Positions 46,817-56,377 are shown, numbered from the stretch's first letter. The stretch: 64,000 bases of DNA from Affinundibacterium amnicola (GCF_014284275.1 NZ_JACOFU010000002.1:790623-854622); one strand, 5' to 3'. Translations and numbers: made by a program. The notes: generated from the sequence alone by a model not told the origin.

Positions 46817-47012
46817 AAGTAAAGCAAAAAACGCGAGGTTTTGTTGTTTTGTGGAATTGGAGGGATGAAGTGCGCTTTGGGCTAAGGGCGATATCAATAC
46901 CCAATCGGTGTTACAAGACTCTCCGAGCATTTGAAGCATCATTGTGATTTTTACATTTATGTGTTAACTTCAGTTTCTTTCACATTAAAACAAGTAAGGC
47001 GTCGCGAGCCAA
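46817..47012. other. Intergenic region upstream of the PIN-domain gene
   Basis: About 200 bp between the operators and the divergent PIN-domain gene. Nothing else supportable was found; a modest AAGGCG ribosome-site candidate precedes the ATG at 47013. Confidence 0.4.
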
Positions 47013-48032
47013 ATGTCACTTCCCACAGCTGTTTTCCTCGACACCAGCATACTAGCTGGCCAGCAGTACAACTTCTCTTCGACCGCCCTTACGACGTTCA
47101 TTCCCTTAGCCCAGAAACACACTTTGAAGCTCCTGTTACCTGAACCAACAGAGAGCGAAGTGATGCGTCAGATCCGCGAACGTTCACAAGAAGCACTAAA
47201 GGCACTCGAAGACGCGCGGCGGAAGGCTCCATTCTTGGCTAAGTGGAAGCACTTCCCTCTAAAGCAAACTTCATACATTGCCGACAGGGAGGTCATGCGC
47301 ATAGCTAAAACTGAATGGGAAGAATTCCTAAAGAATTTCAATCTCATCAAACTCGACTATAGCAGCGTTAATCTAGCAACTGTTATGCAGTGGTATGACC
47401 GCATTACCCCTCCATTTCGGGAGGGGAAGAAGCGAAAAGAGTTTCCTGACGCCTTCGCAATCGCAATCATCGAAGCACACGCACTCAAGACGGGAGACAC
47501 CATAGCCGTAGTGTCTGAAGACACAGACATGAAGTTTGCATGTGACCGCTTTCCCTCGCTGCTGTATTTCAAATCACTTCCTGCACTAACTGAATTATTG
47601 CTTAGCGACAGCGAGAAACTCGATAAGATCCGTAAGTCCCTCCTCGATGACTTAAGCGCACTCGAAGAAGCCGCATTCAATTCAGCTAATGAACTTGGCT
47701 ACTATCACGGAGACCGTGAGTACAAGGTAAAAAGAACAAAGCTGCACGGGGTCTCTGTTTACGATGTTCGCGTAGTCGGGATCGGAGCAGGTGAATGCAC
47801 CATAACCTTTGATTGCGAGCTTGAAGCGGAGCATCTGCTCGAATGGAGCCATTGGGACTACTACCGCGACGAATATCACGAAGAGGAAGCTTGGGTAAAT
47901 GAAAATGCTTCATTCGGCGGCACGGCGAAGGTTGCACTTGATCCAAAAACAGGTGCTATTGCCAACGTAACGTATTTCGATTTGGAAACTGGTGATATTG
48001 AAGTCAATGAGAGTCCACGGCGGAGATGGTGA
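47013..48032 (+). CDS. PIN-domain protein (DUF4935-like)
   Basis: A 339-residue protein with an N-terminal PIN-type nuclease core: AVFLDTSILAG (first acid), PEPTESEVMRQIRERS, FPDAFAIAIIEAHAL and VVSEDTDMKFACDRF (later acids). The C-terminal 130 residues are beta-rich with many acidic residues and unknown role. PIN domains are single-strand RNases; this group is often annotated DUF4935. Codon choice looks more GC-rich than its neighbours, it has no operon partner, and a hairpin follows its stop, so horizontal gain is likely. A toxin role is only a possibility, as no antitoxin-like gene adjoins it. Confidence 0.75.
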   Translation: MSLPTAVFLDTSILAGQQYNFSSTALTTFIPLAQKHTLKLLLPEPTESEVMRQIRERSQEALKALEDARRKAPFLAKWKHFPLKQTSYIADREVMRIAKTEWEEFLKNFNLIKLDYSSVNLATVMQWYDRITPPFREGKKRKEFPDAFAIAIIEAHALKTGDTIAVVSEDTDMKFACDRFPSLLYFKSLPALTELLLSDSEKLDKIRKSLLDDLSALEEAAFNSANELGYYHGDREYKVKRTKLHGVSVYDVRVVGIGAGECTITFDCELEAEHLLEWSHWDYYRDEYHEEEAWVNENASFGGTAKVALDPKTGAIANVTYFDLETGDIEVNESPRRRW

Positions 48033-48063
48033 CGTCGCCCCCTGTTCCGTCGAAAGGGACGTC
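48031..48063. repeat. Hairpin after the PIN-domain gene
   Basis: GACGTC-GCCC pairs with GGGACGTC (one bulge), starting within the stop codon. No T-run follows, so it is not a normal terminator. Confidence 0.4.
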
Positions 48064-48107
48064 CATATCAAACATTAGACCTAAAATTACACAACCCCAA
48101 TCAAACA

Positions 48108-48959
48108 ATGAAGAAAACAAAAACACTCATTCTCCTTCTCTGCACCGCCCTGACAAGCTGCACCACAGTCTCTCAACAACACGAACTAATAGAAAACGCC
48201 AAGCCATTGGCCCGCGACATCTTCAATGCTGTTTCACCTAATCAATTTGAGAGCGCCAGCTTTACGTCTTCACGCGGCGTGCAATTGCCCTATCGCTTAC
48301 TGCGGCCATCAAAACTAATTCCAGGAAAAATTTATCCGCTCGTAGTACAACTGCATGGATCAGCAGGAGTTGGGATTGACAACTTGAGCCAGCTAGAGCG
48401 AATGGCCAAGAGTTGGGCTATGCCGGATGTTCGCGATCGGTATCAGGCGTTTATTTTGATTCCACAGTTTTCAATCAGAAGCGCAAATTATGGTGCGGCT
48501 TCGCCAGATCAACATGCCGTTCCCTCATCAATGCTGAACGACACAGTAGAGTTAATCAATCAATTTAGCGCAGAAAATCCCGTGGATAAATCTCGCATCT
48601 ATGCCACGGGATTTTCTATGGGAGGCTCGGCAGCATGGTTACTTCCTGTGACCTCACCTGGGTTGTTTGCTGGTATTGTTCCCATGTCTGGCATCGCGCC
48701 TTCAAATTCTCAAGCGATCAATTTTGCTAAGCTGCCTGTACTCGTAATTCACGGCAACGCGGATATGGAAAATCCAATTACTGCTGACAGACGATTTGCC
48801 CAAGCGATTGCTAGTCATGGTGGGCAGCAAATCACATTGAGAGAATATAAAGGATTGGAACATCAGCTGCCTGCCGATATCTATCCGGGATTTTGGTGGC
48901 GCGATTGGTTATTCAGTCAGCAGCTTAAATCATCTCATTCCAACCCTAGCCCCAAATAA
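48108..48959 (+). CDS. Lipoprotein with alpha/beta-hydrolase (esterase) domain
   Basis: A 283-residue protein with a lipoprotein signal (MKKTKTLILLLCTALTSC, lipobox cysteine at residue 18). The alpha/beta-hydrolase of the phospholipase/carboxylesterase or PHB-depolymerase type has LVVQLHGSAGVG (oxyanion), ATGFSMGGSAAW (nucleophile serine), VIHGNADMENP (acid) and GLEHQLP (histidine). Prolyl-like C-terminal lids are absent. It probably cleaves esters at the envelope; the substrate is unknown. Confidence 0.88.
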   Translation: MKKTKTLILLLCTALTSCTTVSQQHELIENAKPLARDIFNAVSPNQFESASFTSSRGVQLPYRLLRPSKLIPGKIYPLVVQLHGSAGVGIDNLSQLERMAKSWAMPDVRDRYQAFILIPQFSIRSANYGAASPDQHAVPSSMLNDTVELINQFSAENPVDKSRIYATGFSMGGSAAWLLPVTSPGLFAGIVPMSGIAPSNSQAINFAKLPVLVIHGNADMENPITADRRFAQAIASHGGQQITLREYKGLEHQLPADIYPGFWWRDWLFSQQLKSSHSNPSPK

Positions 48960-49146
48960 GCAATGCGCATGACAAACTCATATTGTTTGAGCATCATCAG
49001 AAATATTGAACTTCACTGCCAACAATTAACTACCGTTAGTCAAAGCAGTTTTCATCCATTTCAATAATTAAAGCAAGCGCTACGGTGCATTTTCGAACAC
49101 AACAATTGTTTAGAAATGCAATACAACTTTCCAAACAAGTCAGACC

Positions 49147-50031
49147 TCACAATTTCGTCACCGCGGTTTCAAGAAAAGTCTCTAATTCATGAAGGCGTTC
49201 GAATACTTTCATGATTTTTCCATCGGTGCCGACGATGAGATGCGTCGGGTAGGCTCCCAGTTTAAGTTCATTTTGAATATAGCTTTGCATCTTTGGAACC
49301 ACTGCGTACTTCAAAGGCTGCGCTTCCAAGAACTTAATTAATTCGGCTTGCGGGTCGAGGGCTAAGCTCAAGAATTGAACTCTAGGATTGTCTTGATACA
49401 ACTCAACCAACTTATTCGCTTGAGGGAATTCTTCAATACATGCTGTGCACTTGATGAACCAAGTTTTAACGACCGTTAATTTACCGAGTAAGCTATTTTG
49501 ATTGTGTGCTTTACCGTTGATATCAAACACATCCATATTGGGAAGAGGTTTTCCTTGCATGTAAAAATAGCCGAGTTCTGTTTGCGCTATGCGAGCAGAA
49601 GTACGTCTTATACTTTGCATTGAATTATCCATATTATCTAAGACATACAAACGATAAACGTCACTCGGCTCAGCTGTCTTTAACTTAATTGCGATAAGCT
49701 TAGCTTCACTCATTTTCTTTAGAAAATTTTCCTTATCCAACACGGTCGAATTCACATCAAGTCCGATGAATTCTTTGCCAAGACGAATATTGTAGTAGGT
49801 GTAGTTCCACCATTGTTGAAAGTCCTTGGTCAACTCTTTCAATTCTATTTCCGGCTCCAAATTCACATACTTGTTGTCATACTCATTCACGGAGGACGCC
49901 TCAACTTTTTCCGCAACAGCATTTGCGATTTGCCGCGCCAAACATTGAGCGCTACATGACAACAAAAAAACCGATAGAACGATTGGGGCGATAAGCGATG
50001 TAAGCAAAGTTTTCCTCCGCGGCGTCAACAT
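49147..50031 (-). CDS. TlpA/AhpC-type thioredoxin-fold lipoprotein
   Basis: A 294-residue exported protein with a signal that includes a lipobox-like FLLSC near residue 26. The first 150 residues are helical and unrecognised. Then comes a TlpA-type redoxin domain (about 160-294) with redox motif IKCTACIEEFPQ (CTAC) and cis-proline region GAYPTHLIVGTDGKI. It probably reduces disulfides in the periplasm. It stands alone on the minus strand. Confidence 0.85.
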   Translation of the reverse strand: MLTPRRKTLLTSLIAPIVLSVFLLSCSAQCLARQIANAVAEKVEASSVNEYDNKYVNLEPEIELKELTKDFQQWWNYTYYNIRLGKEFIGLDVNSTVLDKENFLKKMSEAKLIAIKLKTAEPSDVYRLYVLDNMDNSMQSIRRTSARIAQTELGYFYMQGKPLPNMDVFDINGKAHNQNSLLGKLTVVKTWFIKCTACIEEFPQANKLVELYQDNPRVQFLSLALDPQAELIKFLEAQPLKYAVVPKMQSYIQNELKLGAYPTHLIVGTDGKIMKVFERLHELETFLETAVTKL

Positions 50032-50197
50032 GAACGGGCATTCACAAAATTTTATTTCTTAATAAATTGAAAATTACCACTTAAAATATCAAGCCGCAAC
50101 AATTTCAAACGACAAATCTATTCTCCGATCGATGTTGTTTCCGTTTTATTGTGGGATGATGTCTACCTATTCAACAATCATTTTTAGGAGTGCTAAC

Positions 50198-50584
50198 ATG
50201 AAACGAGTGACCGGCGTTGGCGGTATATTTTTCAAAGCCAAAGATGCGCCTGCATTACATGCTTGGTACAAGCAACATCTAGGAATTGATGTTCAGACCT
50301 GGGGTGGAACCGCTTTCAGTTGGTCTGATAGTGAAGGTAAGCCGGTTGGAGGCACCACGATTTGGTCTATCGGTTCGCATGAAAGCGACACCTTTGCACC
50401 CAGCTCAGCACCTTTCATGATCAACTATCGGGTCGACGACTTACATGGCTTGGTCAAACTATTAAAAGAAGAAGGCTGCAATGTGCTGGAAAAAATTGAT
50501 GAATCTGAATACGGTAAATTTGCTTGGGTGATTGATCCTGAAGGGAACAAAGTTGAACTTTGGCAGCCGCCTTTAGGTCAATAA
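50198..50584 (+). CDS. VOC-family (glyoxalase/dioxygenase-like) protein
   Basis: The ATG at 50198 follows a good TTTAGGAG ribosome site; the frame opens 22 codons earlier without support. The 128-residue single vicinal-oxygen-chelate unit has RVTGVGGIFFKAKDAPALHA, WYKQHLGIDVQTWGGTAF and the metal glutamate in DPEGNKVELWQPP. The family includes glyoxalases and resistance proteins; no reaction can be assigned. A small membrane protein gene follows by 27 bp. Confidence 0.88.
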   Translation: MKRVTGVGGIFFKAKDAPALHAWYKQHLGIDVQTWGGTAFSWSDSEGKPVGGTTIWSIGSHESDTFAPSSAPFMINYRVDDLHGLVKLLKEEGCNVLEKIDESEYGKFAWVIDPEGNKVELWQPPLGQ

Positions 50585-50611
50585 ACGCAGCGAACTCAAA
50601 ATATCTTACTC

Positions 50612-51019
50612 ATGTCAACATCTCTTGTTTCGGTTGCCGGACGCTTCTCAGTATTTATCGCAGTCTCACTAATCACCTTCATTGCCATCTTGTACTGCGT
50701 TACTCGCCATCGCACACAGCGCCCTCGTACTTTAACGGTAATGGCAGTGGCAAGCGTCGTCGTGGTTGGTGGTATGGTATTTGCCAAGTTGGGCAACAAT
50801 GCCGGATTAGCTTGGTGGATTTACTACACAGTGCCGGCGCTAACAACCTTGCTTCTACCGCCAATCGTTTTTAAATTTCATCGTAAAGAATTACTGCAAT
50901 ACTTAGTACTCGCTTTTCTATCTTCACCCGTGATTCATGTGGTGTTTTCATTTTTATTTGATTGGCACGAATATATGCCATTTATTCGCGTGCCTTCACT
51001 GCAATCTCTGCTTGCATGA
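50612..51019 (+). CDS. Hypothetical membrane protein
   Basis: A 135-residue protein with four hydrophobic segments (about 11-29, 41-58, 66-84 and 95-113) and a basic loop RHRTQRPR. I do not recognise a family. It follows the VOC gene by 27 bp and precedes the SSB-like gene by about 70 bp, so it may be co-transcribed with either. Confidence 0.65.
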   Translation: MSTSLVSVAGRFSVFIAVSLITFIAILYCVTRHRTQRPRTLTVMAVASVVVVGGMVFAKLGNNAGLAWWIYYTVPALTTLLLPPIVFKFHRKELLQYLVLAFLSSPVIHVVFSFLFDWHEYMPFIRVPSLQSLLA

Positions 51020-51090
51020 TCGAATACTGATAAGAAAAATCACCTCGCATACTATAATGCGACTCCATTCATATCAAAGAGTAATTCATT

Positions 51091-51399
51091 ATGATAGATG
51101 CACTGATCGCTGGACGCCTATATGGCATTGCAGAACAAAGAACAGGTCATGCGGGTTCGGCTTATGTGACTTGCAAAGTTAAAGCAATGACCGATGATGG
51201 CGATGGCATTATTTGTAATGTGATCGCATTTAACGACACGGTGCGAGAAACTTTGCTGCAGCTGGAAGATGGCGCTAGTTTAAGTTTATCTGGCGCCTTA
51301 ACGCCGAAAGTGTGGACAGACAAGCAGGGCAATGCGCGCCCGGCTTTGGATTTGGTTGCGCATAGCATACAAGATTTGGCTTTTGCCGAACGCAAATAA
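51091..51399 (+). CDS. Short single-stranded DNA-binding (OB-fold) protein
   Basis: A 102-residue protein with one SSB-type OB fold: MIDALIAGRLYGIAEQRTG, then CNVIAFNDTVRETLLQLEDG and LSLSGALTPKVWTDKQGN. It lacks the acidic C-terminal tail through which normal SSB recruits partners, and is shorter than SSB, so it is an accessory paralogue rather than the essential copy. A bidirectional terminator follows directly. Confidence 0.82.
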   Translation: MIDALIAGRLYGIAEQRTGHAGSAYVTCKVKAMTDDGDGIICNVIAFNDTVRETLLQLEDGASLSLSGALTPKVWTDKQGNARPALDLVAHSIQDLAFAERK

Positions 51400-51430
51400 A
51401 AAAACGGCGACTAAGAAACGTCGCCGCTTT
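51399..51430. terminator. Bidirectional rho-independent terminator
   Basis: Arms CGGCGAC (51405-51411) and GTCGCCG (51420-51426) with an A-run before and TTTT after. It serves the convergent SSB-like and glycine-zipper genes. Confidence 0.85.
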
Positions 51431-51452
51431 TCAAAATTACTCGACAAACGAC

Positions 51453-52148
51453 TTAGTCATTACTGACCAAGCGACCATCCACTAATTTAACGCGATCACC
51501 ACTACGCCAATCTGGCTTATTTTCTGGCGTGAAGGTACGGATATCACCATTCTCCATTTTCACCCGAACTTCATAAGTAGTACGCGTATTGCGGCTTTTT
51601 TCGATTTCATTTCCTGCATAACCACCACCAACAGCACCTGCAACGGTGGCTAACTTACGACCATTACCACCACCGATTTGATTGCCGATGACACCACCGA
51701 GAACAGCACCTGCAACAGCACCAACGCCACTCCCCTTTTCTGCCTTTTGTTCCACACTGCGCACAGATTCGACTACGCCACATTGACTACAAATAGGCTT
51801 CTCAACTTTTTCTGCAACTGCATTTGAAGAATTTTGCTGCGCTGTTTTTGGCACTGTTTTTGGCGCACTGTTTTTTGCAACTGGCACTGTAGGAGATTTT
51901 GCCACTTCCTTGTCGCTAGATTTATCATTTGTATCCACAAGCAAAGTATTTGCAGAGCTGCTTGCCGGTGCTGGCGAAGTTGGTTCGGCTAAATTTGTTG
52001 CAACATTTTCTGCTTCAGGTTTAGGCTCACCTTTGGTGCTCGGCAAAAGCCCAGTCATTGCAGCAACACCAACCAAACTAAATACGATTACCGAACCTGC
52101 GGCAACTGCGATCAAGGGATGTAAAGACTTTTTTTGGATATCGCTCAT
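51453..52148 (-). CDS. Glycine-zipper 2TM-domain envelope protein
   Basis: A 231-residue protein with an N-terminal membrane helix (PLIAVAAGSVIVFSLVGVAA), a long Ala/Ser/Pro/Thr-rich linker (about 40-115), a CSQCGV pair, then a glycine zipper (GAVAGAVLGGVIGNQIGGG and AGAVGGGYAGNEIEK, about 142-180). A small C-terminal beta domain follows (YEVRVKMENGDIRTFTPE). The domain order resembles SlyB/Pcp-type outer-membrane stress proteins, but the single N-terminal anchor suggests it spans the periplasm. Role not established. Confidence 0.85.
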   Translation of the reverse strand: MSDIQKKSLHPLIAVAAGSVIVFSLVGVAAMTGLLPSTKGEPKPEAENVATNLAEPTSPAPASSSANTLLVDTNDKSSDKEVAKSPTVPVAKNSAPKTVPKTAQQNSSNAVAEKVEKPICSQCGVVESVRSVEQKAEKGSGVGAVAGAVLGGVIGNQIGGGNGRKLATVAGAVGGGYAGNEIEKSRNTRTTYEVRVKMENGDIRTFTPENKPDWRSGDRVKLVDGRLVSND

Positions 52149-52354
52149 TTGCTACTCTCTTTGTAATAAGGGTGAGATTGTAACGGTAATGATCACCGCC
52201 TGGTTGACCTAAGGCGAATTCTAGCTTGCAATGTACTTATAAAAAATAACTAGAATTCAATGCAAAACTCTCTTAAGATGCAAGTCTTATCGCTTAGATA
52301 TTACTGTGTAAATATTACTGTTTTACTTTTACTGATCTACTTACAAGGATTCTT

Positions 52355-54517
52355 ATGTCCCTCAATCATTGGTCTGTGCTAGGAGCATCTTTCGTGATCG
52401 CCGTGAGTTCAGCAACCACCGTCAATTCTCAAACTGCATCAACACAAACAACGCCTGCTGCCAGCATGCCAGTTCCGCCCATTGCCGCCAAATCTAATTG
52501 GTCGGAAGTTCGCCACGGTGAAACCGTAAGCGATGACTATCGTTGGTTACAAAAGAAAGAAGACCCTAAGGTCATCGATTATTTGAATGCAGAAAACTCC
52601 TACACGCAAGCAATGACGTCTGGAGTGCAAGCACTCGCTGATAAATTGTTTGCGGAGACCAAAGGCCGTATGAAAGAGACCGACTTGTCGGTGCCTGTAC
52701 GACGCGGCAAGTATTATTACTATTCTCGCACCGAGGCTGGCAAACAGTATGGCATTAATTGCCGCCGTCTGGCAGATGCCAAACTCAACTACGACGAAAA
52801 AGCCGTTGAGGAAATTCTGTTAGATCAAAATGAATTAGCCAAAGGGCAGAAATTCTTTATGGTTGCGGGCACTTCTGTGAGCCCCGATGATCGCTATCTC
52901 GCCTACTTGACGGACACCACTGGTTACCGTCAATTCAAATTGCAAATCAAAGATTTGAAAACCGGTGAACTACTGAAAGATACAGCTGAGCGCGTGACCA
53001 GTATGGCGTGGGCGGCAGATAACAAAACGATGTTCTATGTACAAGAAGATGCCACAACCAAGCGCTCTGATCGCCTGTTCCGTTTTAGCTTGGGCGATAA
53101 AGCGACCGAAATTTATCATGAGAAAGTTGAACAATTCGGTATTGGCATTGGCACCAGTCGTGATCGAAAATTCATCCAATTACAAGCCTATGCAACTGAC
53201 ACCAGCGAAGCATGGTTACTGCCTGCGAATCAACCACAAGCTAATTTCAAATCCGTTTTAGGGCGCGAAAAAGGTCATCGTTACAATGTTGAACATCGCG
53301 ATGGCAGTTTGTTTATTCGTACCAACAAGAACGCTAAAAACTTCCGCATTGTGACTGCACCGTTTGCCAATCCGGTTGAAAAAAATTGGAAAGAAATCGT
53401 CAAACATGATGACAAGGTACTAGTTGGGAACTATGAAGTTTTCCGTGATTACTTGGCCGTCACAGAAAAAACCCAGGCCTTAAACCGTACTCGCATCTTT
53501 AATTTCAAAACCAAGCAATGGAAGAGCGTGCAGTTTAACGACGAAGTGTATTTAGCCAATAGCGCAGGCACACCAGAATTTACAGCACAAAAACTGCGTA
53601 TGTCCTATCAATCACCAACCACACCACCGATGGTGATGGACGTGAATATGGCCACTGGCGAACGCAGCATCTTGAAGCAACAAGAAGTTGTCGGCGGCTT
53701 TGATGCCAGCAAGTACGAAGCGCGTCGCTTATGGGCAACGGCTAAAGATGGTGTGAAGGTTCCGTTGTGGGCTGTGTATAAAAAAGGCGTGAAATTCGAT
53801 GGCACTGCGCCTACGCTTCTGTATTCATATGGCAGCTATGGCATTTCCACCGAAGCGACATTTGCCTTGAGTCGTCTGAGCTTACTCGATCGTGGTGTGA
53901 TTTACGTACAAGCACACATTCGTGGTGGCACGGATCTAGGTGAACGTTGGCACGAAGATGGCATGTTGATGAAGAAGAAAAACACCTTCACCGACTTTAT
54001 CGCCGCTGCAGAATTTCTGATTCAAGAAAAATGGACCAGTAAAGACAAGTTAATTATTCAAGGCGGTAGCGCTGGTGGTTTATTGATGGGTGCAGTAGTC
54101 AACATGCGTCCTGATTTATTCAAAGCGGTTCACGCAGCCGTACCATTTGTTGACGTCATGAATACCATGATGGATTCCAGCCTGCCCTTAACGACAGGTG
54201 AATATTTAGAATGGGGCGATCCAAATAATAAGGCAGCATACGATTACATGCGCAGCTATTCTCCGTATGACAATATCGAGAAAAAAGCGTATCCAGCGAT
54301 GTTGGTGACAACGGGTCTGAACGACAGTCAGGTCATGTATTGGGAACCAGCAAAGTACGTTGCGAAATTGCGTGCACACAAAACAGACAGCAATCCTTTG
54401 CTGTTAAAAACCAATATGGCGGCCGGACATGGCGGCGCTTCAGGTCGTTATGATGCAATCAAAGAAGGCGCGTTTAACTTTGCATGGATGTTGTCGCAGT
54501 GGGGTATTAAAGAGTAG
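52355..54517 (+). CDS. Exported S9 prolyl oligopeptidase family protein (oligopeptidase B-like)
   Basis: A 720-residue serine peptidase with a signal peptide (about 1-25). N-terminal seven-bladed propeller segments include YRWLQKKEDPKVIDYLNAEN and FFMVAGTSVSPDDRYLAYLT. The alpha/beta-hydrolase domain follows, with YSYGSYGIS, the nucleophile Ser572 in IIQGGSAGGLLMGAV, and the histidine in GHGGASGRYD. It cuts small peptides, probably after basic residues as in oligopeptidase B. Classical oligopeptidase B is cytoplasmic, so the signal peptide is notable. It is followed by a strong terminator. Confidence 0.93.
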   Translation: MSLNHWSVLGASFVIAVSSATTVNSQTASTQTTPAASMPVPPIAAKSNWSEVRHGETVSDDYRWLQKKEDPKVIDYLNAENSYTQAMTSGVQALADKLFAETKGRMKETDLSVPVRRGKYYYYSRTEAGKQYGINCRRLADAKLNYDEKAVEEILLDQNELAKGQKFFMVAGTSVSPDDRYLAYLTDTTGYRQFKLQIKDLKTGELLKDTAERVTSMAWAADNKTMFYVQEDATTKRSDRLFRFSLGDKATEIYHEKVEQFGIGIGTSRDRKFIQLQAYATDTSEAWLLPANQPQANFKSVLGREKGHRYNVEHRDGSLFIRTNKNAKNFRIVTAPFANPVEKNWKEIVKHDDKVLVGNYEVFRDYLAVTEKTQALNRTRIFNFKTKQWKSVQFNDEVYLANSAGTPEFTAQKLRMSYQSPTTPPMVMDVNMATGERSILKQQEVVGGFDASKYEARRLWATAKDGVKVPLWAVYKKGVKFDGTAPTLLYSYGSYGISTEATFALSRLSLLDRGVIYVQAHIRGGTDLGERWHEDGMLMKKKNTFTDFIAAAEFLIQEKWTSKDKLIIQGGSAGGLLMGAVVNMRPDLFKAVHAAVPFVDVMNTMMDSSLPLTTGEYLEWGDPNNKAAYDYMRSYSPYDNIEKKAYPAMLVTTGLNDSQVMYWEPAKYVAKLRAHKTDSNPLLLKTNMAAGHGGASGRYDAIKEGAFNFAWMLSQWGIKE

Positions 54518-54832
54518 GCTTTGGACTGGCGTGAGATATCTACACAAAGTAAACAATTCAGAGATGTTGAATTCCTAAAATTTAGGAATCAAAAAATTTG
54601 TTAAAGTTCTCACGTACATGAACAAACAACACAGGGAAATCCAACACGGATTTCCCTGTGTTTTTTTATTTGTGCAGCTGACTTTTACCTAAAAGGACTA
54701 GCACTTTTGCAGCGATCTGAATCAATGTACTGATCTGTTTAAACCAGCTCAACTAGCGAACGAAGGCATCAAAAAAAAATCAATGAATCATTAAGTTAAT
54801 GTACATTTATAATGTCAACATAGAATGATAAT
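54518..54832. other. Intergenic region with terminator
   Basis: About 315 bp containing the terminator below and a short inverted repeat ATTCCTAAAATTTAGGAAT (54571-54589). No other element is supported. Confidence 0.4.
54628..54668 (+). terminator. Strong rho-independent terminator after the S9 peptidase
   Basis: A perfect 15-bp stem, AACACAGGGAAATCC (54628-54642) against GGATTTCCCTGTGTT (54648-54662), with a 5-nt loop and a run of Ts. Confidence 0.95.
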
Positions 54833-55507
54833 ATGAAATTATCGCAAACGAAAATATCCTTCGTTGTGATTTTCATTAAGAAATTCAATCTATTTTTACA
54901 TGGGAAAATTAATGCAAGATTCTTTTTTTATGACAGCGTGGTTTCAACTGCTGTGTTGCCGGTATCAACATTTTCAGTCGAAACCAATTCCACACAAGCA
55001 AGCTCAACTGAAACTATTTCGCAAGACACTTCAATCGCAAGTATCTTAGAGCAGCTTCAATCGATTACATCATCTGCAGAGAAATTGGCGCTAGAAAACG
55101 CCAACTTAGAGCTAAGTTTATTAATTGAACCTACCTATCCTCCCGATGACGATACGAGCCCTAAATCAGAGGCTGCAATTCATGGCATTAGCGTAAAGCC
55201 CGGCGTAAATTTGAATAATTTGGGCAGAGAAATTGTTGCGACTTTTTCTTCAGTAGCGGCAGCATTCTCTAGTGTGGGTGCGACGCCAGTAATTACATCA
55301 GCAAATGACGGAACACATATGCCAGGTTCACAGCACTATGTGAATCAAGCGATCGACTTACGAGCAAATAATATTTCAAGCAGTTCTGCCAACACCATAG
55401 TCAATGCACTAAGAGCCTCACTCGGCTCCAGCTATTTTGTTCAATATGAATCGTTTCCCTCCAATCCAACAAATAATCACATTCATATCCAAACAGTGAA
55501 GAAATAA
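54833..55507 (+). CDS. M15-like (LAS-type) peptidase domain protein
   Basis: A 224-residue protein with an N-terminal hydrophobic or basic region (about 1-45), a Ser/Thr-rich linker and a C-terminal domain (about 120-222). It shows the zinc-ligand pattern of D-Ala-D-Ala carboxypeptidases and phage-type endolysins: HMPGSQHYVNQAIDLRANNI (His, Asp) and NNHIHIQ (His). It probably acts on peptidoglycan peptides outside the membrane. The N-terminus is not a classic signal peptide, so the start is unsure. No operon partner. Confidence 0.7.
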   Translation: MKLSQTKISFVVIFIKKFNLFLHGKINARFFFYDSVVSTAVLPVSTFSVETNSTQASSTETISQDTSIASILEQLQSITSSAEKLALENANLELSLLIEPTYPPDDDTSPKSEAAIHGISVKPGVNLNNLGREIVATFSSVAAAFSSVGATPVITSANDGTHMPGSQHYVNQAIDLRANNISSSSANTIVNALRASLGSSYFVQYESFPSNPTNNHIHIQTVKK

Positions 55508-55614
55508 ACTATCTTTTATCAGGTATCTGAAATTTCCCTCCCGAGCAATATTCACACAATCTCAATTATTGTTCGGGATTTATGCAAATCAAATCATTGT
55601 TATGTGAACTCACC

Positions 55615-56100
55615 ATGAATAATTCCAATCTGAAATCTATTTACTGTATCGCCATCAGCTTAATTTTTTTAGGTTTTACTTGGCCAAGTAGTGCATCAGA
55701 AAAAAATACTCATCTACCAGCAGGTTGGTCTATATTGCCAAAAGAAAAATCCACTAAAGATGGAAACGTGGAGATAGAAGGATTCTTTTCTGGTTCGACA
55801 ATAAAAGCAAAAGCGATACTGGTCGAAAACAAAGCTACGAACACATTTGGATTGGCCGTTGTAACGCGCCCAAATCAGATCGCAATGATTGTTAAAACTT
55901 TCAAAGACATTGTCGCGAACCCACCAAGTCTGAGTGTGATCAAACCAGGTAAATATCATCCGACATGTTTACCAGAAGTGAAAAAATGCAGCGCGATTAT
56001 TGTAAAAAATCAGGCTATTGGCCTGACTTTTGAAGAGGCCAGTGGTCAAATAATTTACTTTAACAAAAATAAATTCAAAGTAGTGCATGTCACCGACTAG
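55615..56100 (+). CDS. Hypothetical exported protein
   Basis: The internal ATG at 55615 (MNNSNLKSIYCIAISLIFLG) gives a good signal peptide ending near SSASE; the frame opens 11 codons earlier. The mature part is about 135 residues, basic, with two cysteines (CLPEVKKC) that could form a disulfide. I recognise no family. It follows the M15-like gene by about 100 bp in the same direction. Confidence 0.65.
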   Translation: MNNSNLKSIYCIAISLIFLGFTWPSSASEKNTHLPAGWSILPKEKSTKDGNVEIEGFFSGSTIKAKAILVENKATNTFGLAVVTRPNQIAMIVKTFKDIVANPPSLSVIKPGKYHPTCLPEVKKCSAIIVKNQAIGLTFEEASGQIIYFNKNKFKVVHVTD

Positions 56101-56377
56101 ACAAATCTTCCACTGCTCCTTAATTGAACTTTTTTCATCAAGCTTTAATGTCTTCTCGAGACCTCCGAACAACCGTCGCGAGCAGTCGAAGTTTGAATTG
56201 AGAAACGCACCAATACTAGAGCCCAGTGAGCATCGCAGATTCAAAATTCGTCCGTGCAGAGGCTTCTTTTTAGTACGACTATGTCGGAATGGATTGACTG
56301 TATGGCGATGCCAAATCGACGCCCAGCTTTATCCTCAACTTTGAAGCTGCTAAGCAATTTCTAAACTACGAATAAAA
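56101..56377. other. Intergenic region
   Basis: About 277 bp. Open frames cross it, but none has a ribosome site or recognisable content. No repeat or terminator was found. Confidence 0.4.

Noticed and set aside
48031..48063. Hairpin after the PIN-domain gene considered as an integron attC site
   Set aside because: No GTTRRRY core or matching partner site at the gene's other end, and no second cassette.
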